From NCBI RefSeq assembly GCF_014203955.1, contig NZ_JACHKA010000001.1, positions 3,193,001 to 3,257,000 of the forward strand: 64,000 nucleotides of DNA, written 5' to 3'. Made by a program: the position numbers and the translations under genes. This stretch comes from Sphingobium lignivorans (GTDB lineage: Bacteria; Pseudomonadota; Alphaproteobacteria; Sphingomonadales; Sphingomonadaceae). The notes under the pieces are model-generated. The model saw only the letters and a list, made by a program, of their open reading frames with translations, was not told where the DNA came from and made no database searches. Shown here one piece after another: positions 17,230-24,305 of this stretch; position 1 is the first letter of the stretch; each line of letters starts with the position of its first letter.

Positions 17230-20200
17230 TCAGAAGGTTGCCCGGATGCCGAAGGTCGCGCTCCGCCCGTAAGCCCGATAGTCCCCGGCATGGTCGCCGA
17301 CCGGACCGCCCGGCGTGTCGACGCCGGGCAGCATGATGAGCGTCTTCTCGTTGAGCAGGTTGCGCATGGACATGAACAGTCGCACGCGGGGGCTCAGCGA
17401 ATAGCTGCCCGAGAAGTTCATGTCGGTGCGCGGCCGGATGTAGGAGCCGGTCGCAGCGCTGTTGAGCTTCCGGCCGGTCCAGAGGCTGTTCAGGTTGAAG
17501 GCAATGGGCCCCTTCTTGTAGGCCAGCGACGCGGAGATCAGATGCCGTGCCGAAAGGGCGATGGGGACTTCCGGCGCGGTATAGGTGTAAGAGCCCCGCA
17601 CCGTCAGTCCGCTCAGCAGGCCCGGCAGATAATCGAGCGAATGATTCAGCTCGAGCTCCAGACCGCGAATGTTGATGGCGTCGCCCGATACCGTCCGCGT
17701 CGTGCGGAAAATGTATCCGGCATAGTCGGTACCGGTATAGCCGAACTCCTCCGCCGTCATTTCCTCGGTCTGGAACTGGCCCTTCACACGGTTCTGGAAA
17801 TAGTTGATGGCGACGAGACCCACCGGCTCGAAATATTTGACGATCCGCGCGGAAAAATTGTCGGATACCTCCGGTTTCAGGCCGGGATTGGGCGCGGTCA
17901 CCGTCAGCGTGGCGTCGTTCACCGACCAGACGCCCGCCAATATGTTGACTTCGGGCCGCCGGATCGTGCGGCTGTAGCCGAGCTGGATGTCCAGGCTGTC
18001 CGTGGGCGAAAATTTGAGCGACGCGCTCGGGAAGAAATAGTCGTAGCTTCCTTTCCGGTCGATCAGCGGATTGCTTTCATATTGATATTTGATGCCTTCC
18101 AGCGTCGAGGCACGCCCCGTGCTCGCCGTGACCGCATAGCCAGCGGCGCGAACGGCGTCGGCGGACAGGGCATCGAACTCGCGCGCCCGGGTCCGCGTCT
18201 GCTCCCAGCGCAGGCCGGCCCGGAACTTCAGGCGGGCGGTAATGTCGGCCGTGCCCATGAAATAGGCGGCATTGGTGTCTTCCTCGAAATGCCGGCGGTT
18301 CGCGATATAGGCTGTGTAGTAGTTCGCGGCAGTCAGCGTATGCTCGAACAGGTCGGGGTTCGAGAGGAACATCTGCCCGATCTTCTGGTTGCTGGGCATG
18401 TAAAGCCGGCTGCTGCCGGACAGTGAGGTGATGTCGATATCGAGTTGATCGAAGGACAGTTCGTTGGCGCTCTGGTTCAATGCCAGGAAGGCAGCCGGGC
18501 TGAGCGGCCCCGTGTAGCGATATTGGCTGGCGGCACGCTCATTGGCGAAGTCATAGACGGCGCGCTGGAATTTCACGCCTGTCTTGAACAGGATCGGCAA
18601 GGCTTCGAAAGGCGAGTGGAACGAGAGGTTCAGCCCGCCGCCCCATAATTCGGTGCGCGCCCAGCGTCCGTCCTGCGTGTTGAGCACGATCGAGGTCGGG
18701 CTCGTATAGCTGGCCGCATCGCTCCAGTCGGCACCGGTCAGCTGGGTGATCGCCCAGTCCTGCGTGTCCAGGCCCGAGCGATGCACGGAGAAGCTGCCCC
18801 GCGCGTTGGGAGCGGTGGCGAGACTGAAGATGGCGCCCTCATTGCCCAGCGGATCATAATTGCTGGTCGAGTTGGAGTAGGAGAAATTGCCGTCGAGCGT
18901 GAACCGCTCGTGCTTATATTCGAAGCTCGGGAGCAGCGTCAGGCCTTTGCCACGCTTGGAAATGGCGTTGGACACCGCCTCGACGCTGGCCGTGCTGGAC
19001 TTGGTCGTGAAATCCACGGCGGGATCGCCGATCACACCGGCCGCCCGCGCGCCGGTGATGAAGCTGTAGGCGCGCTGTCCGGACCAGAGGTGGGACCGGT
19101 TGTAGATGCCGGCCATGGAAAGTGTCAGCGCGTCCGTCGCACGGAAGTCCAGCGTCAGCGACGAGGCGAAGCGCGAGACCTCCTGCGCGCGCATATGCGC
19201 GTAGATACTCGTCAGCGCCAATGGCTCGGGGCTGGCGGCGGTGGGCACGTAGCTGCGCGGATAATAGACCTGCTCCATCTCCGTATAGGTCTTGGACTGG
19301 CTGATGCTGGCCACCACGCCCAGGCGATTGCCGAAGAAGACATCGGAATATTCAAGTTGCCCATTGGGTCGAAAGCGCCCTTCGTGCTTGCCTTCGCCCG
19401 GCCCCGTCACGCGATCGCGCCACATGTCGTCGTGAGTGTAGCCGCTCAGCTGGACGTTGATCCGTCGCCCCTTGCGATCGAAAGCGCGCTTGGTCCGCAG
19501 ATTGATGGTGCCGGCCGGGGCATTGGCGTCCACGTCGGCGCTGATCGTCTTGGAAATCTCGATCGAATCCACACTGCTCAGCGAGACCTGCTCGAAGCTG
19601 AAGGAGCGCGAAGTGGTCGAGCCGTCATTCGCGTCCGCTGCGGCCATGCGCACCCCGTTCACGGTGATGGCGGTGTATTCGGACGGCAGGCCGCGCAGGC
19701 GGACATAGCGCACCGTATCATCACCTTCGCCAGCCGTGTCGACGCCGGGCATGAACTTGATGAACTCGCCGACATTGCCTTCGGCGATATCGCCGAAGGA
19801 TTCCGAGGAAAGACTGTTGGTGATGTTCATCGACTTGCGCTGGCTCATGATCGCGCGCGCATCGCCCTCTCGCACGGTGCCGGTCACCACGATGTCATTT
19901 CCGGACGACGCTTGCGTCACGCCGGTCTGCTGGAGATCGAAATTCAGCGTGGTCGTGCCGCCTGCGGTGATTTCGACCGTCTGGGAAATCTCCTCATAGC
20001 CCGTGTAGCTGACGGTGATCTGCGCGGTGCCTGCAGGCAGATCGGCGATGCGATAGGCCCCTTCGTTATCTACGGTCGTGACATGCCGGTCACCTTCTGC
20101 AGTCGTCAGCCGGATGATGGCGTCACGCATATAGTTGCCGGTGACGGGGTTCAGGACCTGGCCGGTGACGCTGCCTTTCTCCCGAACGGCCCGCACGGTG

Positions 20201-20499
20201 GACTGGAGCATGATGAGCTTTCCGTTGTCCGACACGATGCGCAGTGGCGTGCCTTCGAGCAGGCGGCGAAGCGCGACGCGAATATCCAGCGAGCCGATGA
20301 CCGCCTTTGTGCGAACGCCCTGGAGGTCGCCGGCCGGCGCGATGATCTGGATCTGCGCCTGCCGCGCGAACTCGGGAATGCCGCTGACAGCAGGCTGCTC
20401 TGAAACATTGAAGCTGCGCGTCTGTGCCTGCGCTGGCGTGGCAGTCGCAAGCACGGCAAGAGCCACGCCGCCCGTCAGGACGGCTGCACGAATAGTCAT
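17230..20499 (-). CDS. TonB-dependent receptor with STN signalling domain
   Basis: A 1089-residue outer-membrane receptor. In order: signal peptide (to about residue 25, TPAQAQ), STN domain (about 40-110, AVIGSLDIRVALRRLLEGTP), carboxypeptidase-regulatory-like repeat (about 112-185, GSVTGQVLNPVTG), plug (about 200-330), and a long beta-barrel ending in an aromatic F (SATFGIRATF). STN domains of transducer-type receptors contact FecR-type anti-sigma factors across the periplasm, and such a pair lies directly upstream. The ligand is unknown; the phosphatase gene 13 bp downstream suggests a phosphorylated compound. Confidence 0.9.
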   Translation of the reverse strand: MTIRAAVLTGGVALAVLATATPAQAQTRSFNVSEQPAVSGIPEFARQAQIQIIAPAGDLQGVRTKAVIGSLDIRVALRRLLEGTPLRIVSDNGKLIMLQSTVRAVREKGSVTGQVLNPVTGNYMRDAIIRLTTAEGDRHVTTVDNEGAYRIADLPAGTAQITVSYTGYEEISQTVEITAGGTTTLNFDLQQTGVTQASSGNDIVVTGTVREGDARAIMSQRKSMNITNSLSSESFGDIAEGNVGEFIKFMPGVDTAGEGDDTVRYVRLRGLPSEYTAITVNGVRMAAADANDGSTTSRSFSFEQVSLSSVDSIEISKTISADVDANAPAGTINLRTKRAFDRKGRRINVQLSGYTHDDMWRDRVTGPGEGKHEGRFRPNGQLEYSDVFFGNRLGVVASISQSKTYTEMEQVYYPRSYVPTAASPEPLALTSIYAHMRAQEVSRFASSLTLDFRATDALTLSMAGIYNRSHLWSGQRAYSFITGARAAGVIGDPAVDFTTKSSTASVEAVSNAISKRGKGLTLLPSFEYKHERFTLDGNFSYSNSTSNYDPLGNEGAIFSLATAPNARGSFSVHRSGLDTQDWAITQLTGADWSDAASYTSPTSIVLNTQDGRWARTELWGGGLNLSFHSPFEALPILFKTGVKFQRAVYDFANERAASQYRYTGPLSPAAFLALNQSANELSFDQLDIDITSLSGSSRLYMPSNQKIGQMFLSNPDLFEHTLTAANYYTAYIANRRHFEEDTNAAYFMGTADITARLKFRAGLRWEQTRTRAREFDALSADAVRAAGYAVTASTGRASTLEGIKYQYESNPLIDRKGSYDYFFPSASLKFSPTDSLDIQLGYSRTIRRPEVNILAGVWSVNDATLTVTAPNPGLKPEVSDNFSARIVKYFEPVGLVAINYFQNRVKGQFQTEEMTAEEFGYTGTDYAGYIFRTTRTVSGDAINIRGLELELNHSLDYLPGLLSGLTVRGSYTYTAPEVPIALSARHLISASLAYKKGPIAFNLNSLWTGRKLNSAATGSYIRPRTDMNFSGSYSLSPRVRLFMSMRNLLNEKTLIMLPGVDTPGGPVGDHAGDYRAYGRSATFGIRATF

Positions 20500-20589
20500 T
20501 CCCTACCCCCGATTTACGATGATGCAGTGATCGGGGTGGTTGACGTTCGGCAGAGCGACTTCCGCCACTTGCCATCAGATTATTTTTGA

Positions 20590-21579
20590 TCAGGCGGCCG
20601 GACGGCTCAAAACGATGCTGCTGCCCTGGCGGACCAGATGGGCGCCGAACAGGCTTGCAATAGCCTTGCTGAACCCGACCGGATCATTGGCCGCGAACAA
20701 GCCCGTGACCTGCTCCTGCCGCAAAGCCTCGTCGCGAATTTCGATTGATGGATCGCCATAGCGTGCGAAGGCCTCCGCTGCCTGTGCGAGCGTCTCGCCC
20801 TGAAAGGCGATCTTGCCGTCGCGCCAGGCAAGATCGCGAATGATCTCCTCCGCCGAAATCGGGACGGGGCGTGGCCGGCCCGGGGAGTCCAACGCCATAT
20901 CCAGACGGGTTCCCGCCCGCAGCAGGACATTGTGGCCGGCAGCAGCGGTAGCGCTCACCTGCCCCTCGTCGACGAGAATGCGGGCCGGCCGATCTTCCAG
21001 CAGTCGCACGCAAAAACTGGCGCCCCCGGTGCTGATGCGATCCTCACCGGCCTCGACCGTGAAGGGACGTTTCGCATCGGGCGCGACGGTGAAGAAGGCT
21101 TCTCCCTTGACCAGATCGACACTCCGCACGCCGCCGGCATAGCGCACGGAAACGCGCGTATCGGTGTTGAGGAAGATGCTCGACCCGTCTTCGAGGCGCA
21201 CGAGCCGCCGTTCACCGCGCTCCGTTGCATAAGCTTGCGGCATGAGCAGGCCGAAACCGAGCCCGCCGACAATCACAGCGGCAGCCATGCCGCTGCCCGC
21301 CATCAGCAGACGCCGCCGCGAGACTTGAGGGGCGGAGATATCCGCCTTGGCCTCGATCTGGAAATCTGCCGGATCATAACGATTGCCCAGAGCGCCGGCG
21401 GCCTCGCTGCGCAGGAACACCGCCTGCGCTCTCAGGAGCGCGCCGGGCCGGCGCACGTCTCCCATCAACCAATGCTGAAAAGCCGCCTCTTCCTCTTGAG
21501 TCAGATCCGCCCGATCACGACGAGCCACCCAGTCAGCCGCCGCCTCATCAATGCTCTGACTGGACTCGGACTTGATCAT
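20590..21579 (-). CDS. FecR-family anti-sigma factor
   Basis: A 329-residue inner-membrane regulator. The N-terminal cytoplasmic DUF4880-type helix region (IDEAAADWVARRDRADLTQE, EAAFQHWL) is followed by one membrane segment (LLMAGSGMAAAVIVGGLGFG) and the periplasmic FecR domain (RLEDGSSIFLNTDTRVSVRY, GEAFFTVAPDAKRPFTVEAG), with a C-terminal STN-binding part. The ATG at 21579 is preferred because it puts the cytoplasmic domain at the usual distance; it overlaps the end of the sigma gene by 32 bp. It should sequester the sigma factor until the STN receptor signals. Confidence 0.88.
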   Translation of the reverse strand: MIKSESSQSIDEAAADWVARRDRADLTQEEEAAFQHWLMGDVRRPGALLRAQAVFLRSEAAGALGNRYDPADFQIEAKADISAPQVSRRRLLMAGSGMAAAVIVGGLGFGLLMPQAYATERGERRLVRLEDGSSIFLNTDTRVSVRYAGGVRSVDLVKGEAFFTVAPDAKRPFTVEAGEDRISTGGASFCVRLLEDRPARILVDEGQVSATAAAGHNVLLRAGTRLDMALDSPGRPRPVPISAEEIIRDLAWRDGKIAFQGETLAQAAEAFARYGDPSIEIRDEALRQEQVTGLFAANDPVGFSKAIASLFGAHLVRQGSSIVLSRPAA

Positions 21580-22150
21580 GCAGGGTCGGGCTCTCCGGTT
21601 TCGCGATCTTAGAGGATCGGGCATTGGTCTTTCCGCCATTCCCGAACCAATCCGTCAAGAAACGAATTCCCCGCGATATATGTTTCTCGACCGTATTCTC
21701 GGACAAGTTGAGCTCTTGCGCGACTTCACGCTGGGAAAGTCCGTTCACCCGCCGGAGCGTGAACGCCTTGCGCGTCTGCGGCGGCATGGCGGCGATGGCG
21801 CAGGCAAGCTGGCGCAATTCGTCACGATCGATGGCCTGCCGTTCGGGCGACGGCGCGTCGTCCTCCCAATCGCCCGTATTGAGATCCTCCAGCGCCTGGA
21901 AGGACACGATGCGCGCCCGGCGAATATGGCGAATGACCAGCGAATGCGCAATCTGGAACAGATAGGCCCGGGGAAAGCGGATATCGGCGACGCTTTCGCG
22001 GCATGCCAGGGTGCTGTAGGTTTCCTGCACGATATCGTCGACATCGATGCCGATCGACCTTTTCGAGGACAGCCACGCCTTGAGCGCCGGCTCATGAGGC
22101 AGGACATGCCGCATGAACCACGATGTTCTGTCTTCATCGATCGTGATCAC
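21548..22150 (-). CDS. FecI-type ECF sigma factor
   Basis: A 200-residue sigma-70 family ECF protein starting at GTG 22150. The sigma2 region has IDVDDIVQETYSTLA and FPRAYLFQIAHSLVIRHIRR; the sigma4 region has MPPQTRKAFTLRRVNGLSQR and EVAQELNLSENTVEKHISRG. It is followed by an overlapping FecR-type gene, an STN receptor and PhoD, the standard cell-surface signalling order. A Pho-box-like site lies 45 bp upstream (22195-22212), suggesting PhoB starts the cascade under phosphate limitation. Confidence 0.9.
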   Translation of the reverse strand: MITIDEDRTSWFMRHVLPHEPALKAWLSSKRSIGIDVDDIVQETYSTLACRESVADIRFPRAYLFQIAHSLVIRHIRRARIVSFQALEDLNTGDWEDDAPSPERQAIDRDELRQLACAIAAMPPQTRKAFTLRRVNGLSQREVAQELNLSENTVEKHISRGIRFLTDWFGNGGKTNARSSKIAKPESPTLHDQVRVQSEH

Positions 22151-22194
22151 GACGGCCCCATTCCCGAAAATCTGGGGCTCGCTAATGCGCTATT

Positions 22195-22212
22195 CTGACA
22201 GTCTGATGACGG
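22195..22212 (-). promoter_or_regulatory. candidate Pho box upstream of the FecI-type sigma gene
   Basis: On the minus strand: CCGTCAT, 4-base spacer CAGA, CTGTCAG. Each heptamer matches the PhoB consensus CTGTCAT at 6 of 7 positions with the correct 11-bp period. The site points towards the sigma gene and ends 45 bp before its GTG, nearly the same distance as the longer array upstream of the second TonB receptor-PhoD unit. It lies in the divergent gap shared with the MarR-type gene. Two units only, so less certain than the other site. Confidence 0.55.
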
Positions 22213-22308
22213 TGAGGTTCAGGTGGCTTCAATTGGCGCTTGCTTCGCCTATCGTTCTCCCGCGGGCAACACTGGCCAATTGAGGCCGAGACGCGATATG
22301 CGGGCAGA

Positions 22309-22740
22309 ATGAGTGATCCCACTGAAGACCAGCTCGTCGCGCTCGGCACTGCGTTCGAAACGTTCGCGCGAAGATACAAGCTTGCGGACGCACTGCGGTC
22401 CGAGCGGCCCCTTGCCGAGCTGGACAAGGCAGTGCTGCAATACATTGCGGATCATGCCGGCTGCGGGCCCACCGACGTGGCTCGCTTCCTGGGCGTGCCC
22501 ACCACCACGTTGTCCTCGGCGACGGACCGGCTCGTGAAGCGCGGCTTCCTGAAGCGCGAGCGCATCGAAGCGGATCGTCGGGCGGTCGCGCTGACCCTGT
22601 CCGAGGCTGGCGCGGCCTACGCACAGGCCCAGAGGGAGACCTATCGCCGGATGTATATGCTGATGCTCTCGCGACTGTCGCCAGATGAACGGGATCGGTT
22701 CATCGCGATGATTACAAAGATCGTCTACAACGACAGTTGA
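22309..22740 (+). CDS. MarR-family transcriptional regulator
   Basis: A 143-residue winged-helix regulator. The DNA-binding core is ELDKAVLQYIADHAGCGPTD, VARFLGVPTTTLSSATDRLV and RGFLKRERIEADRRAVALTL (recognition helix and wing), with dimerisation helices at both ends. ATG 22309 is preferred; longer in-frame starts would add a run of atypical residues. It lies 72 bp upstream of the molybdenum hydroxylase operon in the same direction and is a plausible regulator of it, responding to an unknown, perhaps aromatic, ligand. Confidence 0.85.
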   Translation: MSDPTEDQLVALGTAFETFARRYKLADALRSERPLAELDKAVLQYIADHAGCGPTDVARFLGVPTTTLSSATDRLVKRGFLKRERIEADRRAVALTLSEAGAAYAQAQRETYRRMYMLMLSRLSPDERDRFIAMITKIVYNDS

Positions 22741-22812
22741 ATAGTCCGAACTTCGTTGTATCTTGCTTGCGACGCTGACCGGCTTGGTCGCGTCAGCGAG
22801 TGGAGCGAAGTC

Positions 22813-23322
22813 ATGGCGATACGCGTGAACGGTGTGGACGTCTTGCCGCCTGACGACGCCAGGGTCTCGCTGCTCGACCACTTGCGGGAGCATCTCCACC
22901 TTACCGGCACCAAGAAAGGATGCGACCAGGGCGCCTGCGGGGCCTGCACGGTCCTTCTCGATGGGAACCGCGTCCTGTCCTGTCTCACGCTCGCCGCACA
23001 GGCGGACGGGAGCGACGTCCGGACGATCGAAGGCCTTGCCGCTGAGAGCGGGGAGCTGCATGCGCTCCAGCAGGCCTTCATCGAGCATGACGGACTGCAG
23101 TGCGGCTATTGCACCCCCGGCCAGATCTGCTCGGCGATCGCGATGGCGCAAGAATTGCGGCGCGGCGACCCCAGCTACGTGACCCTCGACATCGCCGCAG
23201 GCCCGCCGGTCGTGACGCGCGCGGAAATCCGCGAACGCATGAGCGGCAATCTCTGCCGTTGCGGCGCGCATAACGGGATCGTCGAAGCGATCGAGGCCAT
23301 GCTGGCGGAGACCGCGGCATGA
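22813..23322 (+). CDS. molybdenum hydroxylase small subunit, 2x[2Fe-2S]
   Basis: A 169-residue iron-sulfur subunit of the xanthine dehydrogenase/aldehyde oxidoreductase family. The plant-type [2Fe-2S] site is CDQGACGACTVLLDG; the alpha-helical second cluster has CGYCTPGQ and GNLCRCGAHNG. No Tat signal is present, unlike periplasmic PaoA-type subunits, so the enzyme is probably cytoplasmic. ATG 22813 follows GAGCGAAG. The stop overlaps the FAD-subunit start (ATGA). Confidence 0.92.
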   Translation: MAIRVNGVDVLPPDDARVSLLDHLREHLHLTGTKKGCDQGACGACTVLLDGNRVLSCLTLAAQADGSDVRTIEGLAAESGELHALQQAFIEHDGLQCGYCTPGQICSAIAMAQELRRGDPSYVTLDIAAGPPVVTRAEIRERMSGNLCRCGAHNGIVEAIEAMLAETAA

Positions 23323-24305
23323 CGCCGCTGCGCTATGTCCGCGCGGCGGATCGGGCCGATGCCTTGGCGCGGTCTGGCAGCGGCGCGCGGTTTCTGGGCG
23401 GCGGGACCAACCTGGTCGATCTGCTGCGCCAGAATGTCGAACAGGCGGGCGAGCTGGTCGACGTCAGCCGTCTGGATGGCGCTATCCGAGAAAGCGATGG
23501 CGGTGGCTTGCTGATCGACGCATCGGTCAGGAACGCCGCCCTTGCCGCCCATCCGCTCGTGCGACGCCGCTATCCGGTGCTCGCGCGCGCGCTCCTCGCC
23601 GGGGCCTCCGCACAGATTCGCAACATGGCCACGGTCGGGGGCAATATCCTCCAGCGTACGCGCTGCATGTATTTCTACGATGTCGAGGGCGCCCGCTGCA
23701 ACAAGCGACAGCCGGGGGCCGGTTGCGACGCGCTCGACGGATTCAATCGCTATCATGCGATCCTGGGCGCGTCGGACCAGTGTGTCGCCACGCATCCCTC
23801 CGACATGTGCGTCGCGCTCGCCATGCTCGATGCTGTGATCCATCTCTCGGGCCCCGACGGCGCGCGATCAGTGCCGCTGGCGGACTTTCATCTCCTGCCC
23901 AATGCCACCCCGCAGACAGAGACCGTGCTGAAGCCAGGAGAATTGATCACCGGCGTCGCGCTGCCGCCGCCTTCGGACGCAGTCAGGTACTCGGAGTACC
24001 GCAAGGTCCGCGACCGCGCCAGCTACGCCTTCGCGCTGATCTCCGTGGCAGGCGGCCTGGCGCTCGCCGACGGGCGCATTTCCGAAGCCCGAATCGCGCT
24101 GGGCGGCGTCGCCGCCAGGCCCTGGCGGGCGACGCGGGCCGAGACGGCGCTGATCGGTGTTGCGCCGACCCGCGACGCCATCCTTGCCGCGATCCGGGAA
24201 GAGCTGGCGGATGCCCGGCCCCTGTCCGCCAATGCCTTCAAGATCGGCCTCGTCGAACGAACGGTGGTCGCCCTCCTCTCCACTCTCGCGGGAGCGCGCG
24301 CATGA
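23319..24305 (+). CDS. molybdenum hydroxylase FAD-binding medium subunit
   Basis: A 328-residue subunit of the CoxM/PaoB type. FAD-binding segments are RFLGGGTNLVDLLRQNVEQA and NMATVGGNILQRTRCMYFYD. Between about residues 108 and 160 there is an insertion with four cysteines (RTRCMYF, ARCNKRQPGAGC, SDQCVATHPSDM), the layout that binds an extra [4Fe-4S] cluster in PaoB and 4-hydroxybenzoyl-CoA reductase-like proteins. It passes electrons between the iron-sulfur clusters and an acceptor. It is coupled on both sides by 4-bp ATGA overlaps. Confidence 0.92.
   Translation: MTPLRYVRAADRADALARSGSGARFLGGGTNLVDLLRQNVEQAGELVDVSRLDGAIRESDGGGLLIDASVRNAALAAHPLVRRRYPVLARALLAGASAQIRNMATVGGNILQRTRCMYFYDVEGARCNKRQPGAGCDALDGFNRYHAILGASDQCVATHPSDMCVALAMLDAVIHLSGPDGARSVPLADFHLLPNATPQTETVLKPGELITGVALPPPSDAVRYSEYRKVRDRASYAFALISVAGGLALADGRISEARIALGGVAARPWRATRAETALIGVAPTRDAILAAIREELADARPLSANAFKIGLVERTVVALLSTLAGARA

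Noticed and set aside
16471-18426. Plus-strand frame of 651 codons
   Set aside because: Antisense to PhoD and the STN receptor; no recognisable domain.
20500-20589. GGAA ... CGTC pair considered as an ECF promoter for the STN receptor
   Set aside because: Spacing of 14 bases is shorter than usual for ECF promoters, and the target sequence of this sigma factor is unknown.
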